A stretch of 64,000 bases of DNA from Flavihumibacter petaseus NBRC 106054 (GTDB lineage Bacteria > Bacteroidota > Bacteroidia > Chitinophagales > Chitinophagaceae). Positions within the stretch are counted from its first letter, which is position 1. Every line of letters starts with the position of its first letter. This document shows, piece after piece, positions 1-10,146 of the stretch. A program made the translations under genes and the position numbers. The notes beneath the pieces were generated by a model. The model had not been told where the DNA came from. It saw only the letters and a program-made list of their open reading frames with translations, and did no database searches. The stretch is taken from positions 868,001 through 932,000 of the forward strand of contig NZ_BBWV01000001.1 in NCBI RefSeq assembly GCF_000974785.1, written 5' to 3'.

Positions 1-1037
1 ATATCCAGCCGGCGGGCAAATTGCCGTGGTGGAAACACAGCCAGGCTTTCCAGCAGGTACCCGCATTCCCAGCTGAATTTCGTCCACCATAACGACAGTG
101 CTACCTGCGGCGAAAAGGTTTTACCTACTATGATGGCCTTTATATAATTCACCAGGAGCTCAGCCATTAATACTGCTCCCATGAAGAGCATGACCAACAG
201 GGCGCTGTCGTTCATGGCTGCTACCGGCAGAACGAGCAACAGCAGCAATAAAGTTTCGGGGGTATTTGTAAAATCAAGGTAGGTGTACCGGTTTAACGGA
301 TTTTTGCGGGCTACCTGGCAGGCACCCCGGCCGTAGCGGAAGAGGCGACCCGTCTGCAGCTGACCATTATTCCACCACGGGTGATGAACGATCGCTCCCG
401 GAACTGAATGATATTTCTCCTGCAGTGCCAGGCTGTTGCGTACCAGGAAATCCATGTCCTCGCCACTCCATCGGAGTGCAGTATCAAATTGCCTGTTCTG
501 CAGTTTTTCACGGTTCAGGAGGAGATTGGCTGTAGGTGCCCATCGTTGTAATGGTTGATGTAACGCGGCAAGGAAGTGACCTGTGGTGCCGTTGATCTCC
601 AGCGCACGGGTGACGGCATTGAATGATTCCGGAAAGTCAGTAACACCGGCAAAACCGATCGCATCAGGATGTTGCATGATGGCAGCCGCGTAAGCAAAAA
701 GCAAATCTTTTTCAGGAATGATGTCATCGTCAAGAAAGAGCAGCCATTTACCATTTCCCGATTCCAGCGCAGTGTTGCGGGCGGCCCCTATGCCCAGGTT
801 CCTGGGATGAATGATCAGGTCGATCGTGTCAGCATCCCTGAGCCGGAATATCGATTCAGGAATGTCAACATCCGGGTTATCTGATATAACGCATACCCTT
901 GATCGGAATGGCGAAGGAGTTTCAAGCGCAGCAATGGCAAGTAACACCCGCTCATCGAGGCGGAAAGAAGGAACGGCGATATCGATCAGTAAAGCGTCAG
1001 GCACGGCAGCAAATATAGCGCTAACTTCGGGCTGCAT
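1..1037 (-). CDS. Family 2 glycosyltransferase, C-terminus beyond window edge
   Basis: An open minus-strand frame runs from an ATG at 1037 off the window edge. Near the start it has IDIAVPSFRLDERVL, the usual first strand of a GT-A glycosyltransferase. It then has NLGIGAARNTALE and the metal-binding LFLDDDIIPE, and further on SGEDMDF and HHPWWNNGQLQTGRLFRYGRG-like segments. A hydrophobic C-terminal part (LLLLLLVLPVAAM and following) suggests membrane anchoring after the catalytic domain. It probably transfers a sugar from an activated nucleotide donor to a cell-surface glycan; donor and acceptor cannot be told. The start codon overlaps that of the divergent methyltransferase by two bases (CATG). 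No stop codon is seen, so the C-terminus is missing. Confidence 0.85.
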   Translation of the reverse strand, partial: MQPEVSAIFAAVPDALLIDIAVPSFRLDERVLLAIAALETPSPFRSRVCVISDNPDVDIPESIFRLRDADTIDLIIHPRNLGIGAARNTALESGNGKWLLFLDDDIIPEKDLLFAYAAAIMQHPDAIGFAGVTDFPESFNAVTRALEINGTTGHFLAALHQPLQRWAPTANLLLNREKLQNRQFDTALRWSGEDMDFLVRNSLALQEKYHSVPGAIVHHPWWNNGQLQTGRLFRYGRGACQVARKNPLNRYTYLDFTNTPETLLLLLLVLPVAAMNDSALLVMLFMGAVLMAELLVNYIKAIIVGKTFSPQVALSLWWTKFSWECGYLLESLAVFPPRQFARRLD

Positions 1038-1563
1038 GACAAGCGAAGCAGCTATTAGCCTGTTACAACATGAAGGTCGCGGTATCAGCCACGGGAGCAA
1101 TTGGATTGAACTGGGTGCGGGAAATGGTGTATTCACCAGGGCACTGGCAAACTGCCTGAAAGGAAACAGCAAGATACTGGCGATTGACCGGTCGATTTCC
1201 GGAGCGCTGCGTGAGATTCAGCAGCACGGTGTAGCGATAGAAACGTTGCAGGGCGATTTCAATACCATGTCACTTCCGGAAATGGCTGCTGACGGTATTC
1301 TCATTGCCAATGCCATTCATTATGTAGTTGACAAGAAAGGTTTTCTGAGCAGGTGGGCGGACTGCCTGCAGCCCGGTGGTGTTTTCTGCCTGGTGGAATA
1401 TGACACCTCACTGGCGAACCAGTGGGTGCCATATCCGGTACCGGCAGCAGACATAGGAAAGGTTTTCGAAGGCATAGGGTTCGGTAAAACCGATTTTATC
1501 AACAGGGTAGCTTCAAGATATCATAAGGGTGGAATCTATTCAGTACTGGCCAGGCGCGGCTGA
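1036..1563 (+). CDS. Class I SAM-dependent methyltransferase
   Basis: About 175 residues from ATG 1036. The SAM-binding motif I is WIELGAGNGVFTRALA near residue 24. A second acidic motif (ILAIDRS), a post-I segment (GDFNTM) and the ILIANAIHYV strand follow, a normal order for a small Rossmann methyltransferase. The frame is open further upstream to 811, but that part is antisense to the glycosyltransferase and looks like low-quality protein, so I chose the start at MTSEAAISLL. It diverges from the glycosyltransferase with overlapping start codons and its last 28 bases overlap the end of the convergent CreD gene. The substrate is unknown. Confidence 0.75.
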   Translation: MTSEAAISLLQHEGRGISHGSNWIELGAGNGVFTRALANCLKGNSKILAIDRSISGALREIQQHGVAIETLQGDFNTMSLPEMAADGILIANAIHYVVDKKGFLSRWADCLQPGGVFCLVEYDTSLANQWVPYPVPAADIGKVFEGIGFGKTDFINRVASRYHKGGIYSVLARRG

Positions 1564-3368
1564 TCCTGCTGCTGTTCATTTCCGTACCAGTTAACCTTTC
1601 TGCTTCCGTACATCGCCAGGCCAAGAATCAGGAAGAGTCCGATGCTGCCGATCAGTAATGCCGTGTCTTCAAGGCGGACCAGCACAAAGATGAATCCATA
1701 CAGCATCGTGATAACCGCTCCAAGTAATGCGGCCGTCCGGAAAGATTTGAAATGTCCCCTGACATACCAGGTAATCAGAACGATCGTTGCAGTTGCAGCG
1801 ATGAGATAGGCCCAGTCAAAAAACAGGAATTCGCTGATCGACAATAGCAGTGTATAAAATATTGTCAGGGCAAGTCCGATCAATACATATTGCACAGGGT
1901 GAACAGGTTTTTTCAGGATCTGTTCCATGATGAAAAATAAGGAGAACGTGAGACCTATTACCAGGATCGCGTACTTGACACTTCTTTCTGTTTTGGCGTA
2001 CTGATCGGCAGGCTGAACCATTGTAATACCAAATCCGAATTTACCGGCGTCAAATTTTGTATCCGATAAGTAGGTATTGAAAGGAAGGTTCGCCTTGCTG
2101 AAAGACCATTTGGCCTGGAAGCCGGAATCTGATACTTCCCTGGTTCCCGGCAGGTAACTGCCGTCAAAAGAAGGACTGGGCCAGGGTGAGGAAATCGTAA
2201 AAATGCTGTTTCCGGCAAGGGGAAGGAAATGCAACTGCTCACTGCCTTTCAGCCTGAGCACAGATTCGAAGCTAACAGGACCGTTTATGACTTCTGCTAC
2301 TGATGCAAGCGGCAGGGAAAGCCCGGAGTTGCCAAAGCCGGTTTCGGGAGTGCCGGGTTGCATTTCATATTGCTGATCCTGCAGTTTCACCAGTACCTTT
2401 TCTTCAATCCCTTTGATATCGCTGATATTAAGGCATAATCTGGCATCCTGCCATTTCACCAGGGAAAGATTAAAATCCCCCTGGGGTGCGATCCGGAACT
2501 GACCGCGAAAAACGTTGCGGCTTTTATACAACAACACCTTGTAGATGGATCTTGGTCGCACTTCCGGTTCCATAACCGATTGCACATTGGCTTCTTCCGG
2601 AAGAACAATGAGTTGTTTTTCTATCCTGTAAGGCTTACCGCTATCTGTTGTACCTGAGACCACATAGGGCAGGTACAGGTAGAAACCGCTGAGGGTTTGC
2701 CCGGCAGCCCATCTACTGCTTACTTCATGCACCACTTCCGCCTGACGGCTTTTTCTTTCCTGGACCAGGTTCTGGATAAAGACGGAAGGGATAAGCAGCA
2801 ACAGGATCAGTAATGCAGTGATAATCGCTTTGTAAAGGACTTTGTTTGTCTGTTCCATGTAGGATTTTTTTAAGGTTCTATTTTGCTCTTGATGAATAGC
2901 AGCGGGTGTTGGGCGGGCTTCTGCGGTGGGATGTGGCTTTACGTGGAAATATGCCATAATAACTGAATGCTGGGTGATGCAGCCAATAAAGAAGGCGGCA
3001 TTGAGCAGGGCAAATCCTGTCAGAAAGCCCGTTACCGATTGCTGCCAGAGTACAACCAGCACCAGGCCGGCTGCCAGCCCGTAACCGCATCCCAACACGA
3101 CGATCACCCACCGGAGGCGGTCGAGCCGCGACCGGACGTTCAGGCGCGAGGATGCCAGCAGCCCCAATGCGATGCGAAGGATAAGCCAGGCAGGTAACCC
3201 CAGGAACGCGCTGATCAGGGGTACATAATACACCACCGTGATGTCTGGCAGCACATCCACCTGCATCAGCAATGCGGTCACCAGGGTAGAAAAGACCAAC
3301 TGGGTGATGCCCCATATCCTGAAGGAAAGGCCAAGGGGAGATATAGACTTTTCAAAAGCACTTTGCAT
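1536..3368 (-). CDS. creD: CreD family inner-membrane protein with extra N-terminal membrane domain
   Basis: 610 residues. From about residue 171 the protein matches the CreD family: an N-terminal membrane helix (YKAIITALLILLLLIPSVFI), a periplasmic domain with GFYLYLPYVVSGTT, and a C-terminal block of about six helices beginning near VKYAILVIGLTFSLFF. CreD is an inner-membrane protein linked to envelope integrity; its molecular role is poorly understood. Residues 1-170 form an additional domain of about four helices not usual for CreD. An internal ATG at 2858 (MEQTNKVLYK) sits where the canonical CreD start would be. The gene lies 25 bp downstream of a winged-helix regulator and behind a membrane protein, so the three probably form one operon. 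Confidence 0.85.
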   Translation of the reverse strand: MQSAFEKSISPLGLSFRIWGITQLVFSTLVTALLMQVDVLPDITVVYYVPLISAFLGLPAWLILRIALGLLASSRLNVRSRLDRLRWVIVVLGCGYGLAAGLVLVVLWQQSVTGFLTGFALLNAAFFIGCITQHSVIMAYFHVKPHPTAEARPTPAAIHQEQNRTLKKSYMEQTNKVLYKAIITALLILLLLIPSVFIQNLVQERKSRQAEVVHEVSSRWAAGQTLSGFYLYLPYVVSGTTDSGKPYRIEKQLIVLPEEANVQSVMEPEVRPRSIYKVLLYKSRNVFRGQFRIAPQGDFNLSLVKWQDARLCLNISDIKGIEEKVLVKLQDQQYEMQPGTPETGFGNSGLSLPLASVAEVINGPVSFESVLRLKGSEQLHFLPLAGNSIFTISSPWPSPSFDGSYLPGTREVSDSGFQAKWSFSKANLPFNTYLSDTKFDAGKFGFGITMVQPADQYAKTERSVKYAILVIGLTFSLFFIMEQILKKPVHPVQYVLIGLALTIFYTLLLSISEFLFFDWAYLIAATATIVLITWYVRGHFKSFRTAALLGAVITMLYGFIFVLVRLEDTALLIGSIGLFLILGLAMYGSRKVNWYGNEQQQDQPRLASTE

Positions 3369-3393
3369 TTCAAAGTATTTTTACAAAAAAAAT

Positions 3394-3693
3394 TCACCCT
3401 ATTGACCGGATCATTTTTTCAAGCGCTTCCAGGTGAATCTTGAAGGCTTTCTCGCCGGCTTTGGTGACAGAATAGACGGTATTGGTCTTTCTTCCGATAA
3501 ATCCTTTCTGCACCTTGATAAAATGATGCTCTTCAAGGGTTTTAAGGTGGGTAGCCAGGTTACCGTCGGTAGCGTCGATCAGTTCTTTCAATTCATTAAA
3601 GTTGACGGATTCGTTCACCATGAGGGCGCTCATGATCCCCAGCCGGATCCGGCTGTCAAATACTTTGTTGAGATGTTCAATGGGATTCTTCAT
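3394..3693 (-). CDS. Winged-helix transcriptional regulator (ArsR/MarR-like)
   Basis: 99 residues with a winged helix-turn-helix fold. RIRLGIMSALMVNESVNFNE is followed by a recognition-helix segment DGNLATHLKTLEEHHFIKVQ and a wing with GRKTNTVYSVTKAGEKAF. This matches the small one-domain HTH_34-type regulators. Its start overlaps the end of the upstream membrane gene by 4 bp and CreD follows, so it probably autoregulates this three-gene unit. No metal-binding cysteines are visible, so the signal is unknown. Confidence 0.85.
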   Translation of the reverse strand: MKNPIEHLNKVFDSRIRLGIMSALMVNESVNFNELKELIDATDGNLATHLKTLEEHHFIKVQKGFIGRKTNTVYSVTKAGEKAFKIHLEALEKMIRSIG

Positions 3694-4331
3694 GATATTA
3701 CGCGCACGGGAATTCTTTCATATTTCCACCACATACTGATGCCATAAATGATATGCAGTATGCCAAAACTGAATGCCCAAAAATAAAGTGTTTCACCCGG
3801 AAACCATGTACTGATCAGGCCAAGGATCAAAAATGAGTACCCAAGGTAACGGACTTCTCCCAGCGTATACCGGCTACCGTTAATCAGTGCGAGTCCGTAA
3901 AAGATCATGGAAACGGGTCCGATCAACAGGTACATTTTCAGGGAAATCAGCCGCAGCACCAGCACACCTCCTGCAGCCATGGGAATCGCGGTATTCCACA
4001 GCAAGCGGCGGGCTGCACTGCCCCAGAAGGCTACTCCCTCCCGTCTGCTGCGAAACCAGGTAAACAGGAATGCTGAAACCAGGGCAGTGATAAAGACGAT
4101 GACGGCAATCCTGATCAGCGTCTGCGCCAGACAATCGGCACAGCCCGCTCCACCTGCATCATAGTTATGATAATAGTCTGCAATAGCCTTGCGGGCGAAA
4201 AAAGCGCCTGCCAGCGCAGATGTACCGGCAGCAACCCCACTCCAGCCACTAAGGCTGATAAACCTGCTGCTTCTTTCCATCATTTTCCGGATATCCTGTA
4301 AGGTTTCCAGGCCCGTATTTTCGCTTACCAT
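3690..4331 (-). CDS. Multi-pass membrane protein of unknown function
   Basis: 213 residues with about five or six hydrophobic helices (for example SGVAAGTSALAGAFFARKA, LIRIAVIVFITALVSAFLF, YLLIGPVSMIFYGLALI and LYFWAFSFGILHIIYGISMW). A soluble N-terminal stretch of about 25 residues (LETLQDIRKMMERSSRFI) looks like a short amphipathic segment. It is the first gene of the unit with the winged-helix regulator (4-bp overlap) and CreD. I recognise no named domain. The arrangement suggests a membrane component that works with, or is sensed together with, CreD; this is inference from order only. Confidence 0.7.
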   Translation of the reverse strand: MVSENTGLETLQDIRKMMERSSRFISLSGWSGVAAGTSALAGAFFARKAIADYYHNYDAGGAGCADCLAQTLIRIAVIVFITALVSAFLFTWFRSRREGVAFWGSAARRLLWNTAIPMAAGGVLVLRLISLKMYLLIGPVSMIFYGLALINGSRYTLGEVRYLGYSFLILGLISTWFPGETLYFWAFSFGILHIIYGISMWWKYERIPVRVIS

Positions 4332-4433
4332 AAAAGTACTTTGTATGCCAAAGCAACAGAATTTCCACTACTCGTCAAAATTTTTTCGGCAGACACAACT
4401 GTTAAAGTATTCTAAGCGTTAGTGGACATATAG

Positions 4434-4441
4434 TATTTTTG
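4434..4441 (+). promoter_or_regulatory. Candidate -7 box for the DUF5686 gene
   Basis: TATTTTTG matches the Bacteroidota -7 consensus TAnnTTTG and ends seven bases before ATG 4449. That would make the transcript nearly leaderless. No TTTG -33 box is seen at the usual distance, so this is weak. Confidence 0.3.
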
Positions 4442-4448
4442 GATTTCT

Positions 4449-6974
4449 ATGGGATGGAGACTGTTTTGCAAGTGTATTATTCTTTTACTGCTGGGATTGT
4501 TGATCGAACACAGGGCAAATGCCCAGGAAAAGATCATCCGGGGTTATGTCAAAGATAAACTCAGCGACGAACGCATCCCTTTCGCTTCCCTCAAATTGAA
4601 GATTGCCCAGACCGGCAGCCTGTCTGACAGCTCCGGCGGTTTTATCGTGCGGGTGCCCAACTGGTCAGCCGACACGCTGGAAATCACCTATGTGGGATAT
4701 GAAGACCTCCGCATCCCCATCAATCCCTCCGTGATTAGCCAGTTTTCAAAGGATGGCGGCAAATCCATAGACCTCATTCTGTCCATGGTACGCGGCAAAA
4801 CCACCGCCGAAGTTGTCGTAAAACGGAAGATCGACAAGGGTTACCTCATGTGGAAGCGGATTGTAAAACGGAAACCTTTCAATGACCGTTATCGTTTTAC
4901 AGCGTTTAAATATGAACTGTACAACAAACTGGAGCTGGACCTAAACCGGCTCAAAAAGGACAGGCTGAAAGATATGGGGTTGCTGAAACCTTTCGGCTTT
5001 ATCCTGGAAAATATAGATACTACCGAAGGGCAGCCTTTTTTGCCTATCTATCTCACGGAGACAATTTCAGACTACTATTACCAGAAATCGCCGTGGCGTA
5101 CGAGGGAGATCATCAAAGCTGTCAAAACCATCGGGATCAATAACGAGAGTGTCAGCAAACTACTTGGCGGGACGGATCAAAACGTTAACGTCTACAACAA
5201 TTTCATTCCCGTATTTGACAAACAGTTTGTAAGCCCCATCAGTGACAACGGCGACGCCTATTACCATTATAAGGTACTGGACAGCCAGTTTGTGGCAGGC
5301 CGCCGTCTTATCCACATGAGCTTTACCCCGAAACGGAAAGGTGAAAACACTTTTATGGGTGACTGCTGGGTGCATGACAGCACCTGGGCGATCCAGAAAA
5401 TGACACTGGCGCTCAGCAAAGAAGCCAATATCAACTTTGTCGATAAGCTGAGCCTGATCCAGGAATACAAGCTGGTGAATGACAGTGTCTGGTTTCTCGT
5501 AAAAGACAAATTTGTTGCGGATATCGCACCTATTGGTAAATCAGGGTTCGGGGTGATCGGAAGAAAGACAACTACCTACCGGGACATTGTAGTAAATGAA
5601 CAATATATCCGGGACAGTATCGCCCGGAATAAAGTACAGTCTGAAATACTTTTTGCTGCCGGTGCGATGCAGAAGGCCGACAGTTTCTGGGATGGCTCCC
5701 GGCATGAACAACTCAGCAAAAATGAAGCAGCCATTTATGCCATGATCGATACGCTTCAGAAAATGCCCATTTTCAAAAAATATGTGACAACCATCAATTT
5801 CCTGGCGACCGGCTACCGGAACGTCGGAAATTTTGAGATCGGTCCCTGGTTCAACTGGTTTACGGGCAACTCCTGGGAGGGATTCCGGATGCGTTTCGAT
5901 CTTGGCACCAATCCCCGGTTCAACAAAGATCTTTACCTCCATGGCTACCTGGCCTATGGATTTGGCGATAAGGCATTCAAGGGAAAGGTGGAAGCAAAAT
6001 ACCTCTTCAGCAGGTCACCGCGATCGTATATTCATGGCAGTTATACGAAAGACCTTGACAACGGACAGGTTTACTATGATGAGATCGGAACGGATAACAT
6101 TTTCGCACTCGCTATCCGGAAGAACAAGATTCCGCTGAAGTTCATGCAGATCCAGGAAAGCAAACTGGAATATTTTACAGAATGGTCGCCTGGTATTTCC
6201 GCAACCTTTTTGGGCGTACACAAGGTATTCGAACCTTTGCAGAATCTTCCACCCAAGGAATTGTTTGAGACCAGCAATGGAAAGGGGGAAGCGCTTACAA
6301 ATTTCGAACTGGGCGTGCGGGTTCGCTTTGGTTACAATGAAAAATTCCTGGAAACCAACTTTAACCGGTTCAGCCTGGGAAGTCCCTACCCGATCGTCGA
6401 ATTCATGTATGCCCGTGGCATTCCCGGCGTGTTCCATAGCAATTACAAATATGACAAGGTATACCTCAGCGTATCCGACTACCTGAAAATCGCACCTTAT
6501 GGCAGCCTCTATTACAATTTCTTTGGCGGTGGCGTAACCGGAACGCTTCCCTATATGATGCTCAATGTAATTCCCGGTAATGAGATCTACTATTACAACA
6601 AATATGCTTTCAACCTGATGGCGAGATGGGAGTATATAGGTGACCGTTATGCCGGATTCAACATAGAACATAATTTTGGCAATGGACTGTTCCGTTTCAT
6701 CCCGCTGACCAGGAAACTAAAATTCCGGCAATTCTGGAGTGCAAAAGGGATTACGACCAGTATCAGTCCGGCCAACAAGGAACTCAACTTCAATAATCCC
6801 TATAATAACTTCAAAGACCTTGACGGCAAGCTTTACCTTGAACTGGGTACAGGTGTCGACAATATCTTCAAAGTTTTCCGGCTGGACTTTGTATGGCGCG
6901 TGTTGCCGCAACCATTGCCGGCAGACAGGGTCAGCCGCTTTGGGATTTTCGGAAGTTTCCGGCTGGCGTTCTGA
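4449..6974 (+). CDS. Outer-membrane protein, CarboxypepD_reg-like plus DUF5686
   Basis: 841 residues. A signal peptide ([22 protein letters not shown]) precedes a carboxypeptidase-regulatory-like beta-sandwich at about residues 28-115 ([20 protein letters not shown] through [11 protein letters not shown]). The rest is the long DUF5686 region. Its second half is rich in alternating aromatic strands such as [20 protein letters not shown] and [17 protein letters not shown], and it ends in a terminal aromatic (FGSFRLAF), as expected for an outer-membrane beta-barrel. This architecture is typical of Bacteroidota and its function is not known; a surface or export role is likely. It stands alone on the plus strand, 83 bp before glpK. 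Confidence 0.88.
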   Translation: MGWRLFCKCIILLLLGLLIEHRANAQEKIIRGYVKDKLSDERIPFASLKLKIAQTGSLSDSSGGFIVRVPNWSADTLEITYVGYEDLRIPINPSVISQFSKDGGKSIDLILSMVRGKTTAEVVVKRKIDKGYLMWKRIVKRKPFNDRYRFTAFKYELYNKLELDLNRLKKDRLKDMGLLKPFGFILENIDTTEGQPFLPIYLTETISDYYYQKSPWRTREIIKAVKTIGINNESVSKLLGGTDQNVNVYNNFIPVFDKQFVSPISDNGDAYYHYKVLDSQFVAGRRLIHMSFTPKRKGENTFMGDCWVHDSTWAIQKMTLALSKEANINFVDKLSLIQEYKLVNDSVWFLVKDKFVADIAPIGKSGFGVIGRKTTTYRDIVVNEQYIRDSIARNKVQSEILFAAGAMQKADSFWDGSRHEQLSKNEAAIYAMIDTLQKMPIFKKYVTTINFLATGYRNVGNFEIGPWFNWFTGNSWEGFRMRFDLGTNPRFNKDLYLHGYLAYGFGDKAFKGKVEAKYLFSRSPRSYIHGSYTKDLDNGQVYYDEIGTDNIFALAIRKNKIPLKFMQIQESKLEYFTEWSPGISATFLGVHKVFEPLQNLPPKELFETSNGKGEALTNFELGVRVRFGYNEKFLETNFNRFSLGSPYPIVEFMYARGIPGVFHSNYKYDKVYLSVSDYLKIAPYGSLYYNFFGGGVTGTLPYMMLNVIPGNEIYYYNKYAFNLMARWEYIGDRYAGFNIEHNFGNGLFRFIPLTRKLKFRQFWSAKGITTSISPANKELNFNNPYNNFKDLDGKLYLELGTGVDNIFKVFRLDFVWRVLPQPLPADRVSRFGIFGSFRLAF

Positions 6975-7057
6975 CAGGAACGATTAAGTTAATTCCTCTT
7001 TCCGAACTGCAGAATCAAACTGTTTTTACTTATCTTTTATCGTCAAAAACGTTCTGC

Positions 7058-8560
7058 ATGCCGGAGAAGTATATCCTTGCCCTTGATCAGGGTACCACCA
7101 GTTCAAGAGCAATTCTGTTTGACAGGAACGGTCAGATCAGTCAGCTCGCACAAAAGGAATTTCCACAATACTATCCCCAATCGGGGTGGGTGGAACATGA
7201 TCCGGAAGAGATCTGGGCGACTCAGTTTTCAGTAATGGCCGAATGCCTTGCCAAAAGCGGGCTGACCACAAATGAGATCGCTGCCCTCGGCATCACCAAT
7301 CAGCGCGAGACTACTATAGTTTGGGAAAAAAGTTCCTCCCGCCCTATCTATCGTGCAATCGTCTGGCAGGACCGGAGAACTTCCGCATATTGTGATCAGT
7401 TGAAAGCGGAAGGCTGGTCAGCACGGATCCAGGAAAAAACCGGATTGATCATCGATGCCTATTTTTCTGCTACAAAACTGAAGTGGATCCTTGATAATGT
7501 CAGCGGTGCGCGGGAACAGGCGGTAAAGGGAGAACTGGCATTTGGTACGGTCGACACCTGGCTGTCATGGAAGCTGACTAACGGCAAGGTGCACGTGACC
7601 GACCTGTCAAACGCATCCCGTACAATGTTGCTGAATATCCATACCGGTGAATGGGATGAGGAATTGCTGAAACTGTTTGATATCCCCGCATCAATGCTGC
7701 CGGAGCTCATTCCCAGTTCAAAAGTTTATGCGGTTACGGAGAGCATTGTGAAAACCGCCAACATTCCCATGGCGGGCATAGCCGGCGATCAGCAGGCTGC
7801 GCTTTTCGGGCAGCAATGCATTAACCCCGGGATGGTGAAGAATACTTACGGCACGGGATGTTTTATGCTGATGAATACCGGTGAGCAGCCGGTAATGAGC
7901 CGGAACAATCTGTTATCAACTATCGCATGGAAACTGAACAACAGGATTACCTACGCAATGGAGGGAAGTATATTCATAGGCGGGGCGGTAGTACAATGGT
8001 TGCGCGACGGCCTTCAGATGATCAGGAAATCATCTGAAATCGAAACACTCGCTGCCTCCGTCAGTACTACGGAAAACGTGTTCATGGTACCCGCCTTTGC
8101 CGGGCTTGGTGCGCCACACTGGAACCAGCATGCGCGGGGAACCTGTTTTGGAATCACGAGGGGAACCACCAAGGCCCACCTTGCGAGAGCTGCGTTGGAA
8201 AGCATTGCCTTCCAGGTGATGGATGTGTTGAAAGCCATGGAAGCAGATGCAGGACTTCCTATCAGTGAACTGCGGGTAGATGGTGGCGCTACAACCAACA
8301 ATTTATTAATGCAGATTCAAAGCAATGTTTTACAGGTACCTGTTGTAAGGCCAACCGTTTATGAAACCACCGCACTCGGCGCAGCCTACCTCGCCGGGCT
8401 CGGAGTAGGATACTGGGAAGATGTTCATGTCATACAGCAGCAATGGCAGGCTGATCAGCACTTTTATCCATCCTGTGCAGCCTCAGAAATAGCCCCATTG
8501 ATACGTGGATGGAAACGAGCAGTCAATGCAAGCATTGCCTGGGCAAATGACGAAAGTTAA
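7058..8560 (+). CDS. glpK: Glycerol kinase
   Basis: 500 residues, the normal length for GlpK, a FGGY-family kinase that phosphorylates glycerol to sn-glycerol 3-phosphate with ATP. Phosphate-binding motif 1 is [12 protein letters not shown] at residues 8-19, then [27 protein letters not shown] and the C-terminal [12 protein letters not shown] and [12 protein letters not shown] segments, all characteristic of glycerol kinase. I chose ATG 7058 ([10 protein letters not shown]) because the longer frame back to 6893 overlaps the DUF5686 gene and has no family match. First gene of glpK-glpD-glpF, so it traps glycerol entering through GlpF and feeds GlpD. No regulator gene lies nearby. Confidence 0.97.
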   Translation: MPEKYILALDQGTTSSRAILFDRNGQISQLAQKEFPQYYPQSGWVEHDPEEIWATQFSVMAECLAKSGLTTNEIAALGITNQRETTIVWEKSSSRPIYRAIVWQDRRTSAYCDQLKAEGWSARIQEKTGLIIDAYFSATKLKWILDNVSGAREQAVKGELAFGTVDTWLSWKLTNGKVHVTDLSNASRTMLLNIHTGEWDEELLKLFDIPASMLPELIPSSKVYAVTESIVKTANIPMAGIAGDQQAALFGQQCINPGMVKNTYGTGCFMLMNTGEQPVMSRNNLLSTIAWKLNNRITYAMEGSIFIGGAVVQWLRDGLQMIRKSSEIETLAASVSTTENVFMVPAFAGLGAPHWNQHARGTCFGITRGTTKAHLARAALESIAFQVMDVLKAMEADAGLPISELRVDGGATTNNLLMQIQSNVLQVPVVRPTVYETTALGAAYLAGLGVGYWEDVHVIQQQWQADQHFYPSCAASEIAPLIRGWKRAVNASIAWANDES

Positions 8561-8561
8561 T

Positions 8562-10118
8562 ATGGAGAGATCAGCAATGCTGCGCCGGCTTTCGGCAGAA
8601 AAAAAATGGGACTGCATCATCGTCGGCGGAGGTGCTACCGGTCTGGGCATCGCCGTTGATGCTGCTTCCCGGGGCTATTCAACACTACTCCTGGAGGCCG
8701 CAGATTTTGCCAAAGGGACCTCATCAAGATCAACCAAACTGGTGCATGGCGGTGTACGGTATCTTCAACAGGGAAACGTGCGGCTCGTTATGGAGGCGTT
8801 ACGGGAAAGAGGTTTACTTCGGCAGAATGCCCCGCACCTGGTAAAAGACCAGTCTTTTGTACTGCCGAATTACAAGTGGTGGGAAGGCCCTTTTTATGGC
8901 ATTGGTCTGAAGATATATGACTGGATGGCCGGAAGACTGGGCCTGGGCCCATCTACATTGTTATCGCGGGAAGAAACGCTGGAACTCGTACCCACGCTGG
9001 ATCCTGAAGGCTTACGGGGAGGTGTGGTGTATCATGACGGGCAGTTCGACGATGCAAGACTTGCCATAAATCTTGCCCAAACGGCAGTTGAGCACGGGGC
9101 ATGCCTTATCAACTACTGCAGGGTGGAGAGTTTACTGAAACGGCATCAAAAAATTGCCGGTGTAAGGATAACGGATACCTTATCCGGAGAGACCTTTGAA
9201 CCTGAATCTTCCTGTGTTTTTAACGCCACCGGCGTCTTCTCCGACCGTCTCAGGCAGAATGACCAGCCCGGCAAGCCCACACTACTGGCACTCAGTCAGG
9301 GCACCCATCTTGTAGTTGACAAATCATTTTTGCAGAGCGATACCGCCATGCTCATCCCTGAGACTTCCGACGGAAGGGTATTGTTCGCGGTTCCCTGGCA
9401 TCAGAAACTGCTGATCGGCACAACTGATATTCCGGTTGCTGAAGCCAGCGCTGAACCAATACCTACTGCTGAAGAAATCGGATTCCTGATAAAGAACATT
9501 GGTCGTTACCTGAGCCGGGACCCGGGCATAAACGATATCCTGTCTGTGTTCTCCGGACTGAGACCACTGGTCAGGGGGAACGGCGGCAATACGGCCGGTC
9601 TTTCCCGTGATCATTTCATTGAATGCAGCGACAGTGGCCTGATAACCATCACAGGAGGTAAATGGACCACTTATCGTAAGATGGCTGAAGATGCCGTCAA
9701 TGCAGCTATCCGCGCAGAATTGTTAACAGACAGTCCCTGTATCACCTCAACATTGCCTGTTCATGGTGCTTTGCAAAACACAGATTTCACTGCAGCACGC
9801 TATTACTACGGAAGTGACCGGGAGGCGCTTGAGCAATTGGAACTGGTGAACCCGGAATTATCTGGGATGCTGCATCCGCGACTACCCTATCGCCATACTG
9901 AAATTCACTGGGCGGCGCGAAAGGAAATGTGCATGACAGTTGAAGATGCGTTATCCAGGAGAACCCGGGCCCTGCTGCTGGATGCACGTGCAGCCATCGA
10001 AGCTGCTCCGGCAGTCGCTGCAATCCTGGCCAACGAACATGGCTATCCCAAAAGCTGGGAGATTACCCAGGTAGAATCCTTCACACAAACCGCCAGGCAT
10101 TATCTGCCGCCTCAATGA
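8562..10118 (+). CDS. glpD: Glycerol-3-phosphate dehydrogenase (FAD-dependent)
   Basis: About 518 residues. The dinucleotide-binding motif is IIVGGGATGLGIAVDAASRG at residues 19-38, followed by the family motif GTSSRSTKLVHGGVRYLQQG that contacts FAD and substrate. The substrate domain has GLRPLVRGNG and GKWTTYRKMAEDA, and the C-terminal helical cap domain begins near residue 390. It oxidises glycerol 3-phosphate to dihydroxyacetone phosphate and passes electrons to quinone at the membrane. The start is ambiguous: ATG 8562 lies just after the glpK stop and ATG 8547 lies inside glpK. I prefer 8562. It sits between glpK and glpF in one operon. Confidence 0.95.
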   Translation: MERSAMLRRLSAEKKWDCIIVGGGATGLGIAVDAASRGYSTLLLEAADFAKGTSSRSTKLVHGGVRYLQQGNVRLVMEALRERGLLRQNAPHLVKDQSFVLPNYKWWEGPFYGIGLKIYDWMAGRLGLGPSTLLSREETLELVPTLDPEGLRGGVVYHDGQFDDARLAINLAQTAVEHGACLINYCRVESLLKRHQKIAGVRITDTLSGETFEPESSCVFNATGVFSDRLRQNDQPGKPTLLALSQGTHLVVDKSFLQSDTAMLIPETSDGRVLFAVPWHQKLLIGTTDIPVAEASAEPIPTAEEIGFLIKNIGRYLSRDPGINDILSVFSGLRPLVRGNGGNTAGLSRDHFIECSDSGLITITGGKWTTYRKMAEDAVNAAIRAELLTDSPCITSTLPVHGALQNTDFTAARYYYGSDREALEQLELVNPELSGMLHPRLPYRHTEIHWAARKEMCMTVEDALSRRTRALLLDARAAIEAAPAVAAILANEHGYPKSWEITQVESFTQTARHYLPPQ

Positions 10119-10146
10119 TCAATATATTAAACCAAAACAATAGCAT

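Noticed and set aside
6015-6671. 218-residue minus-strand frame inside the DUF5686 gene
   Set aside because: Shadow of the barrel coding region; no start context or domain.
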